Source of the DNA: VGNY01 sp964549635
GTDB taxonomy: Bacteria > Chloroflexota > Dehalococcoidia > GIF9 > UBA5629
Reading direction: 5' to 3'
Length of the DNA: 23,812 bases
Assembly (NCBI GenBank): GCA_964549635.1
Contig: CAZJVJ010000017.1
Location: forward strand, 1-23,812
The notes under the pieces are model-generated. The model had not been told where the DNA came from and made no database searches. It saw only the letters and a program-made list of their open reading frames with translations. This document shows positions 8,862 through 15,718 of this stretch, in pieces (the first letter of the stretch is position 1; each line of letters begins with the position of its first letter). The translations under genes were made by a program, and so were the position numbers.

Positions 8862-8867
8862 TATAAT
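8862..8867 (+). promoter_or_regulatory. -10 box of tsaD, implying a leaderless mRNA
   Basis: A perfect TATAAT ends 8 nt before the tsaD ATG, so transcription should begin at or within a few bases of the start codon. There is no Shine-Dalgarno sequence. The -35 is weak (TTCAGA at 8837 with a 19-nt spacer). Confidence 0.55.
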
Positions 8868-8875
8868 GCTAACTA

Positions 8876-9862
8876 ATGAAGATCCTCGGCATCGATACAT
8901 CCTGCGATGATACAGCAGCGGCAATTGTAGAAGACGGAGCCACCGTCCTCTCAAACGTTGTTGCCTCACAGGTAAATATCCACCGTGGCTACGGAGGCAT
9001 TGTACCTGAAGTTGCTTCCCGACAGCACCTTCTTAGCATATTACCTGTCATAGAAAGCGCTATGAACAATGCCCGGACTAGATGGGCGGACATCAGCGCC
9101 ATCGCTGTAACCAATGGACCAGGGCTGGCAGGATGTTTGCTGGTCGGCGTCAGTGTGGCTAAGTCAATCTCGCTGGCTAATAGACTGACGCTTATCAGCG
9201 TGAACCACCTTGAAGGCCATATATATGCAAACTGGTTATCGGGTTACCAGCCAGAATTTCCTTGCCTTTGTCTCATCGTCTCAGGTGGACACAGCGACCT
9301 TGTACTTATGAAGAACCACGGCGAATTCCAGAAGTTAGGACAGACAAGGGATGACGCTGCCGGAGAAGCCTTTGATAAGGCAGCCAGAATCCTCGGGCTT
9401 GACTATCCGGGCGGCCCTGCTATCGAGGATGCGGCCAAAGACACAACACCAGACTTCCCTTTGCCGCGAGCGTGGCTCAAAGGAACCGACGATTTTAGTT
9501 TCAGCGGGCTGAAGACTGCACTACTGCACCTAGCGTCCAGCAACACTGCCTCAGTTCCCTCCTTCGTCTCCAAAGCAGCAGCTAGCTTTCAGCAAGCGGT
9601 GGTCGAGGTGTTATCCATCAAGACAATAGAAGCAGCCAAGAGAACACATGTTAAGCAGATACTCGTATCCGGAGGGGTCGCTGCCAATAAGGCCCTCCGC
9701 AACTTTCTATTGGATAATTCTCCCGTCCCGGTTCTGTTCCCACCACCTTCCCTGTGCACCGACAATGCAGCAATGATTGCCTCCTGCGGCTATTTCCACC
9801 TTGCCCAAGGAGAAATCAGTCACTATAACATAGACGTGTTACCCAGCCTCTCTCTGGATTAG
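8876..9862 (+). CDS. tsaD: tRNA N6-threonylcarbamoyladenosine transferase TsaD
   Basis: Transfers threonylcarbamoyl to A37 of ANN-decoding tRNAs, together with TsaB/TsaE (not in the window). Kae1/TsaD features: ILGIDTSCDDTAAA at the N terminus, GGIVPEVASRQH, NHLEGH with metal-binding H111 and H115, VSGGHSDL, the FSFSGLKTA segment, ILVSGGVAANK, and CTDNAAMIA with D296. 328 residues, full length. The start follows the -10 box directly and probably has no leader. The 3' end overlaps the convergent DUF2851 gene by 47 nt. Confidence 0.97.
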   Translation: MKILGIDTSCDDTAAAIVEDGATVLSNVVASQVNIHRGYGGIVPEVASRQHLLSILPVIESAMNNARTRWADISAIAVTNGPGLAGCLLVGVSVAKSISLANRLTLISVNHLEGHIYANWLSGYQPEFPCLCLIVSGGHSDLVLMKNHGEFQKLGQTRDDAAGEAFDKAARILGLDYPGGPAIEDAAKDTTPDFPLPRAWLKGTDDFSFSGLKTALLHLASSNTASVPSFVSKAAASFQQAVVEVLSIKTIEAAKRTHVKQILVSGGVAANKALRNFLLDNSPVPVLFPPPSLCTDNAAMIASCGYFHLAQGEISHYNIDVLPSLSLD

Positions 9863-11162
9863 CTAAAGGACAGATAGTACACCGCCGACGATGACAAAAA
9901 GCCTTAAACAGATAGATCAATCCTTGGTTTTGGGTTGTGGAAAGCTCTAGCTCCGAATCAATACCGAGCTGTTGACGCATGTACCGCGTTATCTCATTAT
10001 CGGCAATTTTGCCGTACCTCAGGAAGATGGCAAACGCCCCCTCGCTCAGATGTGGCTCCTTGAAAATCTCTCCCCAGGCAAACACAAAAGGCAGGATGAC
10101 GTTTACAGCTACTTCAGCAGCCCTCGCTCTACCTATGAGGGCTGAATTATTAGCTTTTGCCACTCCGAAATCAATGTGGTTTTCCCAGTAGCCATCCGTG
10201 TTTACTATTAAACCCTTTTCCAGCCAGGATCGTTCGATACCGTAGGGTGCTTGCCTCAACAACCCCAAAATTCCGTTCAGGAACCCAGACTCGTCATACC
10301 GGGACAAAAGCTCGCTCAACGCGCCAACACGACGTGGTGGAAAATTATCAGGCCTGACTCTAAAGAAACACCATTCCGTCTCATCAACAATTCCCCTGTT
10401 GCCTATAGACCTCCATAGCATCTCCAGTTCTCTAACTTCATCATCACCGCATACTATATTATGCCTCCCTACACGCTGACTTGGTAACAGTCCGGCAAAC
10501 CCAAAAAGCAGTGCCTTTCTCTCCGTACTGCCCATATGGCCACGTGCAACCTCAATAGGCAATCCATCGGCTAATTTCTCGAACGGCACACAGTTTTGCG
10601 CATATCCCAGAGCCCGGCAAAGCTTTCTGACCAATAACCGAGCAGCCTCATTCCTTACCAGCATATCCTTGACTGAACTAACTTTAGCAAAAAATCGCGC
10701 TTCACCCATCAAAGCAACAAGTCCCAAAACAGGCGCACCATAGCTATTCGGGCATCTCAGCAAAGCACCTGTCAGCACTCCAGGGCCATAACTAAGATGC
10801 TGGACGATACTACCGAACAAGTCACTCAGAGCTATTGTGGGAACTGTCTTTCCATCTCGGAGCCTCGCTCGTTGATACGTATCACAGTACCACACGACGT
10901 GTAGAACGATGCTATCAGACTTAGTGTCCCGATTATGCCCGTGACTGTACCACTCACTGGAAGCCACATGAAGCTCCACCTCACCCTCCACCATCCTACC
11001 CCCCACTAAAAAGACGCCGCCAGTAAAGTCAGACCTCCCAGCAACATTCCGTTTCCCGGGGTGGATAACTTCCACTTCCTCGCCAGTATCCGCCACTAGA
11101 TGCGTTACGATCTTCTGCTGCCAGATAACAGCAATCGACTTCTCCGTAATTTGCCACTTCAT
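9816..11162 (-). CDS. DUF2851 family protein
   Basis: 448-residue protein matching what I recall of DUF2851. It opens with a short W/Q motif, then VEVIHPGKRNVAGRSDFTGG (about 30-49), EGEVELHVASSEWYSHGHNRD and IVLHVVWYCD. A long helical region follows, and the C-terminal CHRRRCTICPLA carries a Cys cluster. Function unknown; the H/D-rich N-terminal half suggests a metal-dependent nuclease-like core (inference). Start ATG with GGCAGGA 6 nt ahead. Last gene of the xre-DUF72-DUF488 operon, 51 nt after the previous stop; its 3' end overlaps tsaD. Confidence 0.8.
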   Translation of the reverse strand: MKWQITEKSIAVIWQQKIVTHLVADTGEEVEVIHPGKRNVAGRSDFTGGVFLVGGRMVEGEVELHVASSEWYSHGHNRDTKSDSIVLHVVWYCDTYQRARLRDGKTVPTIALSDLFGSIVQHLSYGPGVLTGALLRCPNSYGAPVLGLVALMGEARFFAKVSSVKDMLVRNEAARLLVRKLCRALGYAQNCVPFEKLADGLPIEVARGHMGSTERKALLFGFAGLLPSQRVGRHNIVCGDDEVRELEMLWRSIGNRGIVDETEWCFFRVRPDNFPPRRVGALSELLSRYDESGFLNGILGLLRQAPYGIERSWLEKGLIVNTDGYWENHIDFGVAKANNSALIGRARAAEVAVNVILPFVFAWGEIFKEPHLSEGAFAIFLRYGKIADNEITRYMRQQLGIDSELELSTTQNQGLIYLFKAFCHRRRCTICPLANPERGWVTRLCYSD

Positions 11163-11213
11163 GAATGTCCTGCCTATCTAGACCGCTGGTGAATCTTCCT
11201 CAAGCATCTGCAG

Positions 11214-11627
11214 CTACCCGTCAATAATGTGTGTCACCTCCCAACCTCGCTTCCCGAGTTCTGCAGCAATAAACCTACGGTGACACCGCCAAGGCAACCT
11301 TTCTGCACACACAATAGCAGCCACTCTCCCCAAAACAATAGCTTCAAGCGCCTCCAAACCTTTGATAAACTCTTCAGTACCGGTAAAAGCCAAGTAACCA
11401 CCTTTTCTATAGCCTCCAAGCTTATCCCCTAAGTACAAATAGCTAATCCCCATTCTAGACAATAACCCAGCGAACTCTTGCTGATTGAAGTGCTCAAGCC
11501 GACTGACAGGAAAACGCCGCACATCGACCACAAGCTCAATCCCATACCGATTGAGCAACCTGATAAACTCGTCCCTAGAACGGGTGCTCGTCCCCAGACT
11601 GTAAATTAGTTTACGGTGAGAATCCAT
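11214..11627 (-). CDS. DUF488 family protein
   Basis: 137 residues with the DUF488 pattern: IYSLGTSTRSRDEF at the N terminus, VVDVRRFPVSRLEHFN (about 33-48), YLYLGDKLGGYR, and the C-terminal CAERLPWRCHRRFIA with the conserved C-x-E...CHR. Function unknown; the conserved Cys/Arg/His set suggests an active site. Its ATG shares one base with the DUF72 stop (TAATG), so translation is coupled. DUF72 and DUF488 neighbours are common in bacteria and imply a shared role. Confidence 0.9.
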   Translation of the reverse strand: MDSHRKLIYSLGTSTRSRDEFIRLLNRYGIELVVDVRRFPVSRLEHFNQQEFAGLLSRMGISYLYLGDKLGGYRKGGYLAFTGTEEFIKGLEALEAIVLGRVAAIVCAERLPWRCHRRFIAAELGKRGWEVTHIIDG

Positions 11628-12343
11628 TACTGTTTTAGAAGATTCTTAAATCGCAATGCATCATCATACATTTCAATGTTGTTGAACAATATATATGCCT
11701 CAGCCTCAGTATCTACCAGTCCACTCAAACGGCACAGTTCCTTATCCGTGTATTTGTGCCTGTAATTGGAACCCCCGTGGAGCCTGAAGTATTTCAACTC
11801 GCCACACAACGGCAGTCTTTCCAAGGGGTCAACACAGTGGGTAAGCCTCAATTCCTGACACAAAGAACTCACGCTTTTATCGCTCCAGTTCCCCCTCGGC
11901 TCCCAAACGAAAAGAAACCCCTCTTGCCCCAGCTTTTTGAAGAAAAGTCGCATGTTTTCGATGTTTTGTACGGAGTCCACAAAGGATGCCGGAGTCTGAA
12001 AGACCACCACTCGGGCACCAAGAACCAGAGCAATCTCTTTGGTTTTCTTCCAAGCCCTCAAAACTTCGGGGGTGGGACGAAAAAACCCGTATTGCTGCAC
12101 CTCTTCAGGTGAAACTTTCCAGCCAAGTCTACGATACGTGGGGCTCGATGGTGGGTGAGTGATTAGTTGCCACGCCTTAACAGTGAACTCAAAATCTGCC
12201 GGCGCCTCTTGCCGCCACTTTAACGCAGTCTCCACCACAGGAGGCCTATAGAAGGTCTGCTGCACTTCAACAAGATTAAAAACTGAGAAATACTGCCTTC
12301 TCTCTTTTGGGAAACCACAACATCCTACCCTTACTCGCCCCAT
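11627..12343 (-). CDS. DUF72 family protein (YecE-like)
   Basis: 238 residues of the DUF72/YecE TIM-barrel family. Visible are GCCGFPKERRQYFSVFNLVEVQQTFYRPP compressed into the usual N-terminal segment, ADFEFTVKAWQLITHP, VVVFQTPASF, FVWEPRGNW, and the late FRLHGGSNYRHKYTD motif. The enzyme activity of the family is not known. The ribosome site GGAG lies inside the end of the regulator gene, 6 nt before the start, so it is the second gene of the operon. Confidence 0.9.
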   Translation of the reverse strand: MGRVRVGCCGFPKERRQYFSVFNLVEVQQTFYRPPVVETALKWRQEAPADFEFTVKAWQLITHPPSSPTYRRLGWKVSPEEVQQYGFFRPTPEVLRAWKKTKEIALVLGARVVVFQTPASFVDSVQNIENMRLFFKKLGQEGFLFVWEPRGNWSDKSVSSLCQELRLTHCVDPLERLPLCGELKYFRLHGGSNYRHKYTDKELCRLSGLVDTEAEAYILFNNIEMYDDALRFKNLLKQ

Positions 12344-12349
12344 TACATG

Positions 12350-12577
12350 CTACTCCTTTCTGACCTGATATCTGAATCCAGAACGATCCGCCACGATATT
12401 GAGCAGCGTGATTGTAGCCCCCCTTGGTTTATAAACGCCACTCTCCCACTCGCTCACCGTCTGCTGCCTAATACCAAGAAGTCTAGCCAGTTCAACCTGA
12501 GTAAGTCCCATGTGACGCCGCAATGCACGAATGCTATTTTTATTCCAGCTAACACACTGTTTTCTTTTAGCCATCAC
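12350..12577 (-). CDS. XRE-type helix-turn-helix regulator
   Basis: 75-residue protein consisting of one HTH_3 domain: IRALRRHMGLTQVELARLLGIRQQTVSEWESGVYKPRGATITLLNIV contains the helix-turn-helix with the GLTQxELA and QQTVSxWE motifs. A short basic tail follows. The start is GTG at 12577 or, equally likely, the ATG right after it (12574). A perfect inverted repeat over the -10 suggests autorepression. First gene of an operon with DUF72, DUF488 and DUF2851. The small size and operon position resemble antitoxin-like or local regulators; the inducing signal is unknown. Confidence 0.9.
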   Translation of the reverse strand: MMAKRKQCVSWNKNSIRALRRHMGLTQVELARLLGIRQQTVSEWESGVYKPRGATITLLNIVADRSGFRYQVRKE

Positions 12578-12583
12578 AGCTAT

Positions 12584-12607
12584 ATTTTACACGTTACCGT
12601 GTAAAAT
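12584..12607 (-). promoter_or_regulatory. Perfect palindromic operator over the xre promoter
   Basis: ATTTTACACG-TTAC-CGTGTAAAAT is a 10-bp perfect inverted repeat with a 4-bp centre. It begins 6 nt before the GTG and covers the -10 box (TAAAAT, minus strand 12584-12589) and spacer. This geometry fits a dimeric XRE repressor binding its own promoter. No second copy of this palindrome was noticed in the window. Confidence 0.75.
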
Positions 12608-12613
12608 GTACAA
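12584..12613 (-). promoter_or_regulatory. Promoter of the xre-DUF72-DUF488-DUF2851 operon
   Basis: Minus strand -35 TTGTAC (12608-12613), 18-nt spacer, -10 TAAAAT (12584-12589). The predicted start of transcription is at about 12577, on the GTG/ATG start codons, so the mRNA is probably leaderless. There is no ribosome site. Confidence 0.5.
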
Positions 12614-12694
12614 TCAACACGCGCCCGTAAGAATTTGTCGGATAGGCAAATATAGCACACTCGGTTACTATAAAACTGCAATACAGTAAAACTC

Positions 12695-12723
12695 TTGATT
12701 TTCAAACAAACTATTGCTATAAT
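12695..12723 (+). promoter_or_regulatory. Promoter of the CIRCE-controlled zinc-protein operon
   Basis: -35 TTGATT (12695-12700), 17-nt spacer, perfect -10 TATAAT (12718-12723). The predicted transcription start falls inside the CIRCE element, so HrcA-type repression would block initiation. Confidence 0.8.
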
Positions 12724-12727
12724 TAAA

Positions 12728-12754
12728 TTAGCAGTCGCCACTTCAGACTGCTAA
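12728..12754. promoter_or_regulatory. CIRCE operator (HrcA-type) upstream of the zinc-protein cluster
   Basis: TTAGCAGTC-N9-GACTGCTAA is a perfect inverted repeat with the 9-nt spacing of CIRCE (consensus TTAGCACTC-N9-GAGTGCTAA). The arms extend to 12 bp each if the flanking AAA/TTT are counted (12725-12757). It differs from the consensus by the same C-to-G change in both arms. The element begins just after the -10 box, the usual position. Confidence 0.85.
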
Positions 12755-12815
12755 TTTTGTAGTTGTAAACGGCTGCGAGGATATCTACCAACAAAAAGGA
12801 GGGGAGAAGGTAGGT

Positions 12816-13040
12816 ATGAATTGCAGGGTTTGTGGCACACCATTCTATATTGGTAGAACTGTATTCCGTTGTTCTTGTGGTGGCCTTGTCCACAGCTGGT
12901 GTTGGGAAAAACACGTACTCGAGGCACACAAGCCGTCATTCACCATCGGTACTGTAGATCTGGACGGCGATTTCGCACCATTAGGTAAGGAAATAGGTAA
13001 AGAAAAGGACTTACAGCCTCTTGGGAAACAGGTGGCTTAA
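12816..13040 (+). CDS. Small RING-like zinc-binding protein, CIRCE-regulated
   Basis: 74-residue protein of unknown function. The N-terminal half carries a dense set of metal ligands, C3-x2-C6, C19-x-C21, H26-x2-C29, H33 and H38, a spacing similar to treble-clef/RING fingers. The C-terminal half is ligand-free and has two copies of a PLGK motif (FAPLGKEIG and LQPLGKQV). It is the first gene after a CIRCE operator, preceded by GGAGG. Its place at the head of a heat-shock operon suggests a co-chaperone or stress role (inference). Confidence 0.8.
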   Translation: MNCRVCGTPFYIGRTVFRCSCGGLVHSWCWEKHVLEAHKPSFTIGTVDLDGDFAPLGKEIGKEKDLQPLGKQVA

Positions 13041-13063
13041 GTCAAGTAAATCGAGGAGGTGCC

Positions 13064-13273
13064 ATGCCGATTTATGAGTATTACTGCCCAAAATGCGACA
13101 GGGAATTCGAGCTAATGCGTCCGCTCAGTCAATGTGACTCTCCTGGCTTCTGCCCCTCCTGTGGTGAAAGAGGAGAAAAACTAATATCCTGCTGTGCCGC
13201 AAAGGTGGACTTTTATATCAGGCCACCGAGCAAGGCGCCCTTTAGAGGTAGAGGCAAAACAACAAGCAAATAG
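13064..13273 (+). CDS. FmdB-type zinc ribbon protein
   Basis: 69 residues. The N terminus MPIYEYYCPKCDREFE is the FmdB (CxxC_CXXC_SSSS) signature, with ligands C8/C11 and C30/C33. The tail is basic and low in complexity. The family is named for a putative regulator of formamidase in Methylophilus, but most members have no known role. Strong ribosome site GAGGAGG; 23 nt after the preceding gene. Confidence 0.92.
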   Translation: MPIYEYYCPKCDREFELMRPLSQCDSPGFCPSCGERGEKLISCCAAKVDFYIRPPSKAPFRGRGKTTSK

Positions 13274-13343
13274 GAACGACGTCGCGAACTAAAAAGACAC
13301 GGCCGCTCTGTGGCCTTCCATCATCGGACACTGGACAGTCAAT

Positions 13344-13826
13344 ATGGCAACACTGATAGACAAGAATTATACAGAAACTCATATTACTACCGAAGAGGCA
13401 CCTGGCTATCAGGTGCTTTATACCTTACCCTGCTTCCGTTGCGGGGTATGTTGTCGCCGTTACCAACCACGTATTGACCTTGTCGAAGTAAGGAGCATAG
13501 CCGATAGCATCGGTATCACCTGGCAGGAATTTGCTGCCAATTACCTAGATAGTCGCTACTTCGGCGAGGAACAGTTTCTACTCCGTCAAGAGAATGGTGC
13601 TTGCATCTTCCTCAAGCAGGTAAACGAGAGAATAGCCGTATGTCAGATCCATCCCTTCAAACCATCCGCCTGCCGTGATTGGACACCGAGCCTGTACAGA
13701 AAAGAATGCCAAACAGGCCTAGCACAGCTCTGGAAGCTAAGTGTGGATCAAGAGGGCAACTTGAAGGGCAACACTGAAGACCTGCTCCGATTTCACTCGT
13801 TCCTTAGCTCACTTTGTCAGTGTTAG
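13344..13826 (+). CDS. YkgJ family cysteine-cluster protein
   Basis: 160-residue protein with the YkgJ (CxxCxxCC) cluster: PCFRCGVCCRRY (C30, C33, C36, C37), then GACIFL, VCQIHPFKPSACRDW and KECQTG, giving eight or more conserved cysteines likely to bind zinc or an Fe-S cluster. Function unknown. The ribosome site is poor (GGAC). It lies 70 nt after the FmdB gene with no clear promoter or terminator between, so it is probably in the same CIRCE operon. Confidence 0.88.
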   Translation: MATLIDKNYTETHITTEEAPGYQVLYTLPCFRCGVCCRRYQPRIDLVEVRSIADSIGITWQEFAANYLDSRYFGEEQFLLRQENGACIFLKQVNERIAVCQIHPFKPSACRDWTPSLYRKECQTGLAQLWKLSVDQEGNLKGNTEDLLRFHSFLSSLCQC

Positions 13827-13915
13827 TTTGCAGAATTGTGCATGAGGGAAACAAACAGCGTTTCACCCTTTCAGCAGGATGACGAGTAGATGTCAATATT
13901 GCAGAGGTAACAAAA

Positions 13916-14068
13916 ATGAAGATCTGTGTTAAAAAGATTTATTGCTCCAATTGTCGCCGCCTAGTACGCTGCCGCGAGCAGGCTACCAATGGGGCAGTCC
14001 AAGTCATATGCTCTAGGTGCGGCAAGCTCCTCAGGATATGGAATGGAATAACCTGGCAATCAGTGTAG
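13916..14068 (+). CDS. 50-residue zinc ribbon protein
   Basis: Short gene with GAGG about 8 nt before its ATG. The product has two CxxC knuckles, YCSNC (C10, C13) and ICSRC (C32, C35), separated by 18 residues, with a basic middle and the tail LLRIWNGITW. The pattern is that of a zinc ribbon (rubredoxin-like knuckles). It ends 4 nt before the broken dnaJ and sits in line with the other zinc proteins. No family is recognised. Confidence 0.7.
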   Translation: MKICVKKIYCSNCRRLVRCREQATNGAVQVICSRCGKLLRIWNGITWQSV

Positions 14069-14072
14069 CGCC

Positions 14073-14820
14073 ATGACAAAGCATGACTATTGCGAGACAC
14101 TAGGCATAGATGGAGACGCCGACGAGGCGACCATTAAACGTGCCTATCGCTCGTTAGCTACAAAACTGGCGCAAATAAACAGATTGAGGTCCACAACACA
14201 CGACCATGCAACCTTTGCCTGGGCAATGGTGCTAGTCCACAGGGACCTATTACTTGCGACCAGTGTAAGGGCACCGGGCAGATCATTTTTGAACGGCGGT
14301 CTGGCTACAGTATTTTCCAACAGATCACTGTATGTCCGAAACGCCGGGGCAGAGGCCTTATCTACGAAAGTAAGGAGATTGAAATCAGAGTGTCCCAAGG
14401 GGCCGATGACGGCTATGTCATAAAAATACGAGGCGAAGGTGCACCAGGGGGAAACGGGGCAATCCCTGGAGACCTTTATGTGGTAGTGAAGCTCAAAAAA
14501 CATCCCAGCTTCGAAAAGCATGGCGATGATATTTATACGACTCAGGAGATTTCTTTTGTACAGGTCGCACTGGGTAACAGGATTGAAATAGCAGGATTAT
14601 ACAGCCCTGTTCGAGTTGACATCCCTGAGGGAATCCAGGCAGACACAGTCCTGCAGATACCCAGTTAGGGGCTCCCCAGTTCTGAAGGAAAAGGTAAAGG
14701 TGATCTATTATAAGAGTTAAAGTGGTGACCCCACAAAACCTGGGCCAGAAAGAGAAGGAACTATTGAGAGAATTCGACAAAGTGCAGAAAGAAAAGCAAG
14801 CTGAACGAGCGAAAACATAA
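14073..14820 (+). pseudogene. dnaJ: DnaJ co-chaperone gene, internally deleted and frameshifted
   Basis: Three frames together give a DnaJ. Frame one starts at 14073 with HDYCETLGIDGDADEATIKR and AYRSLA, J-domain helices I-II, and stops before the HPD motif. Frame two, from about 14165 to the TAG at 14668, reads GANKQIEV, the zinc-finger repeats CNLCLGNG and CDQCKGTGQII, a damaged repeat CPKRRGRG, then VSQGADDGYVIKIRGEGAPG and GDLYVVVKLKKHPSFEKHGDD. Frame three, to the TAA at 14818-14820, reads IIRVKVVTPQNLGQKEKELL, the usual DnaJ C terminus. HPD, the G/F linker, one zinc-finger repeat and most of helix III are missing (roughly 100 codons), so it cannot stimulate DnaK as encoded. An assembly error is possible but would need several separate events. 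Confidence 0.85.
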
Positions 14821-15000
14821 TTTTTCAGTGATGCTTGCTAGTCAAGCAACACACCCACAGCATTTTTGCATATCGGAGTCTTGGGGGGCTACTGCGCAAT
14901 ACGGACAAATATGTGAAATCACAAAGAGAAGAAAACAAAGAGCAGTACGATCAATCCTGTTTCCCCAATCTCAGGTAACTATTGACCCAGGAGGTCAACT
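14821..15000 (+). other. Gap between dnaJ remnant and the next gene
   Basis: No promoter, terminator or recognisable protein is visible. An open frame from 14828 has no ribosome site and no family resemblance. The last bases (AGGAGGTCAACT) form a strong ribosome site for the gene starting at 15001. Confidence 0.5.
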
Positions 15001-15600
15001 ATGGAACTATCGCCTTTAGCCAAAGAAAAGTTAGCCAGGATCGGTGATCTATCACCCGCCGAGAAAGAAAAGTTAAAAGTCTCCGAGAAGCTGACCCAAC
15101 TGCTAGCTGGCTACTTCACCAACAAGATCGATGTGAACAGTCTATGGCTGGAACTAAAAAAATATAAAGAACAAGGACACGAATCAATTGTCAGAGAAGC
15201 ACAGCGCAGACTGCTTAACGCCATCACGCTCACCGGCAATCAAGCCGATTTCGAACACTGTCGAAGCGCGTTACTCGGTTGCGAAACCATCAAAGAACAC
15301 AGTAGATACCCCGACCTAGAGCATGGCTTGAAAATGCTTGAGTCACTTCGTTTGCAATATCAACAGGAAAAGGAAAGGGCGTTTAACAATATCAAGCGGA
15401 GCATTCAGCAACAGGTCGAAATGGCTGCCAAGCAAGTGCTGAGGCAGAGCAACAACAGGAATATCTCAGTAGATGTAGAGGGCTCGGTAGAGGCAACAGC
15501 ACGCACCAGCCCTCAGTGGAGAAACTTCTTAATAGAACACGACAGGATCTACGGGCAAAAGTTTGATGAGCTGATCGCAAGGATAAAAAGGCTACTATGA
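15001..15600 (+). CDS. Hypothetical helical protein between dnaJ remnant and groES
   Basis: 199 residues, predicted mostly alpha-helical and highly charged. The N terminus MELSPLAKEKLARIGDLSPA has two LSP(L/A)xKEK repeats, followed by ELKKYKEQG and a coiled-coil-like stretch around 105-150 (LEHGLKMLESLRLQYQQEKE). The C terminus IYGQKFDELIARIKRLL is amphipathic. No signal peptide, membrane segment or metal ligands. Very strong ribosome site AGGAGG. I do not recognise the family. Its place beside chaperone genes inside the CIRCE-bounded region suggests a partner of DnaJ/GroEL or DnaK (inference). Confidence 0.75.
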   Translation: MELSPLAKEKLARIGDLSPAEKEKLKVSEKLTQLLAGYFTNKIDVNSLWLELKKYKEQGHESIVREAQRRLLNAITLTGNQADFEHCRSALLGCETIKEHSRYPDLEHGLKMLESLRLQYQQEKERAFNNIKRSIQQQVEMAAKQVLRQSNNRNISVDVEGSVEATARTSPQWRNFLIEHDRIYGQKFDELIARIKRLL

Positions 15601-15632
15601 CTAGCCATAGCCTCACAAACAGCCACAACCTC

Positions 15633-15661
15633 TTTACAAGCCTCACAACCTGTGTTAAAAT
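15633..15661 (+). promoter_or_regulatory. groESL promoter
   Basis: -35 TTTACA (15633-15638), 17-nt spacer, -10 TAAAAT (15656-15661). The CIRCE element follows 2 nt later. Two direct copies of AGCCTCACAA (15609-15618 and 15639-15648), 30 nt apart, lie in and before the promoter. Confidence 0.8.
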
Positions 15662-15663
15662 AA

Positions 15664-15690
15664 TTAGCAGTCTAATGCACAGAGTGCTAA
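15664..15690. promoter_or_regulatory. CIRCE operator of groESL
   Basis: TTAGCAGTC-N9-GAGTGCTAA: the right arm is the exact CIRCE consensus and the left arm has one difference, the same C-to-G as in the site at 12728. It sits between the -10 and the groES ribosome site, so HrcA binding would block early transcription. Heat relief of this repression is the known mechanism. Confidence 0.92.
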
Positions 15691-15718
15691 AAATAACAAC
15701 TGGAAGGAGGTAGGCGAA

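Noticed and set aside
13298..13318. GGCC/GGCC hairpin between the FmdB and YkgJ genes as a terminator
   Set aside because: Only 4 bp of stem and no T-run.
14828..15019. 63-codon frame between the dnaJ remnant and the next gene
   Set aside because: No ribosome site, no recognisable motif, and it runs into the well-supported gene at 15001.
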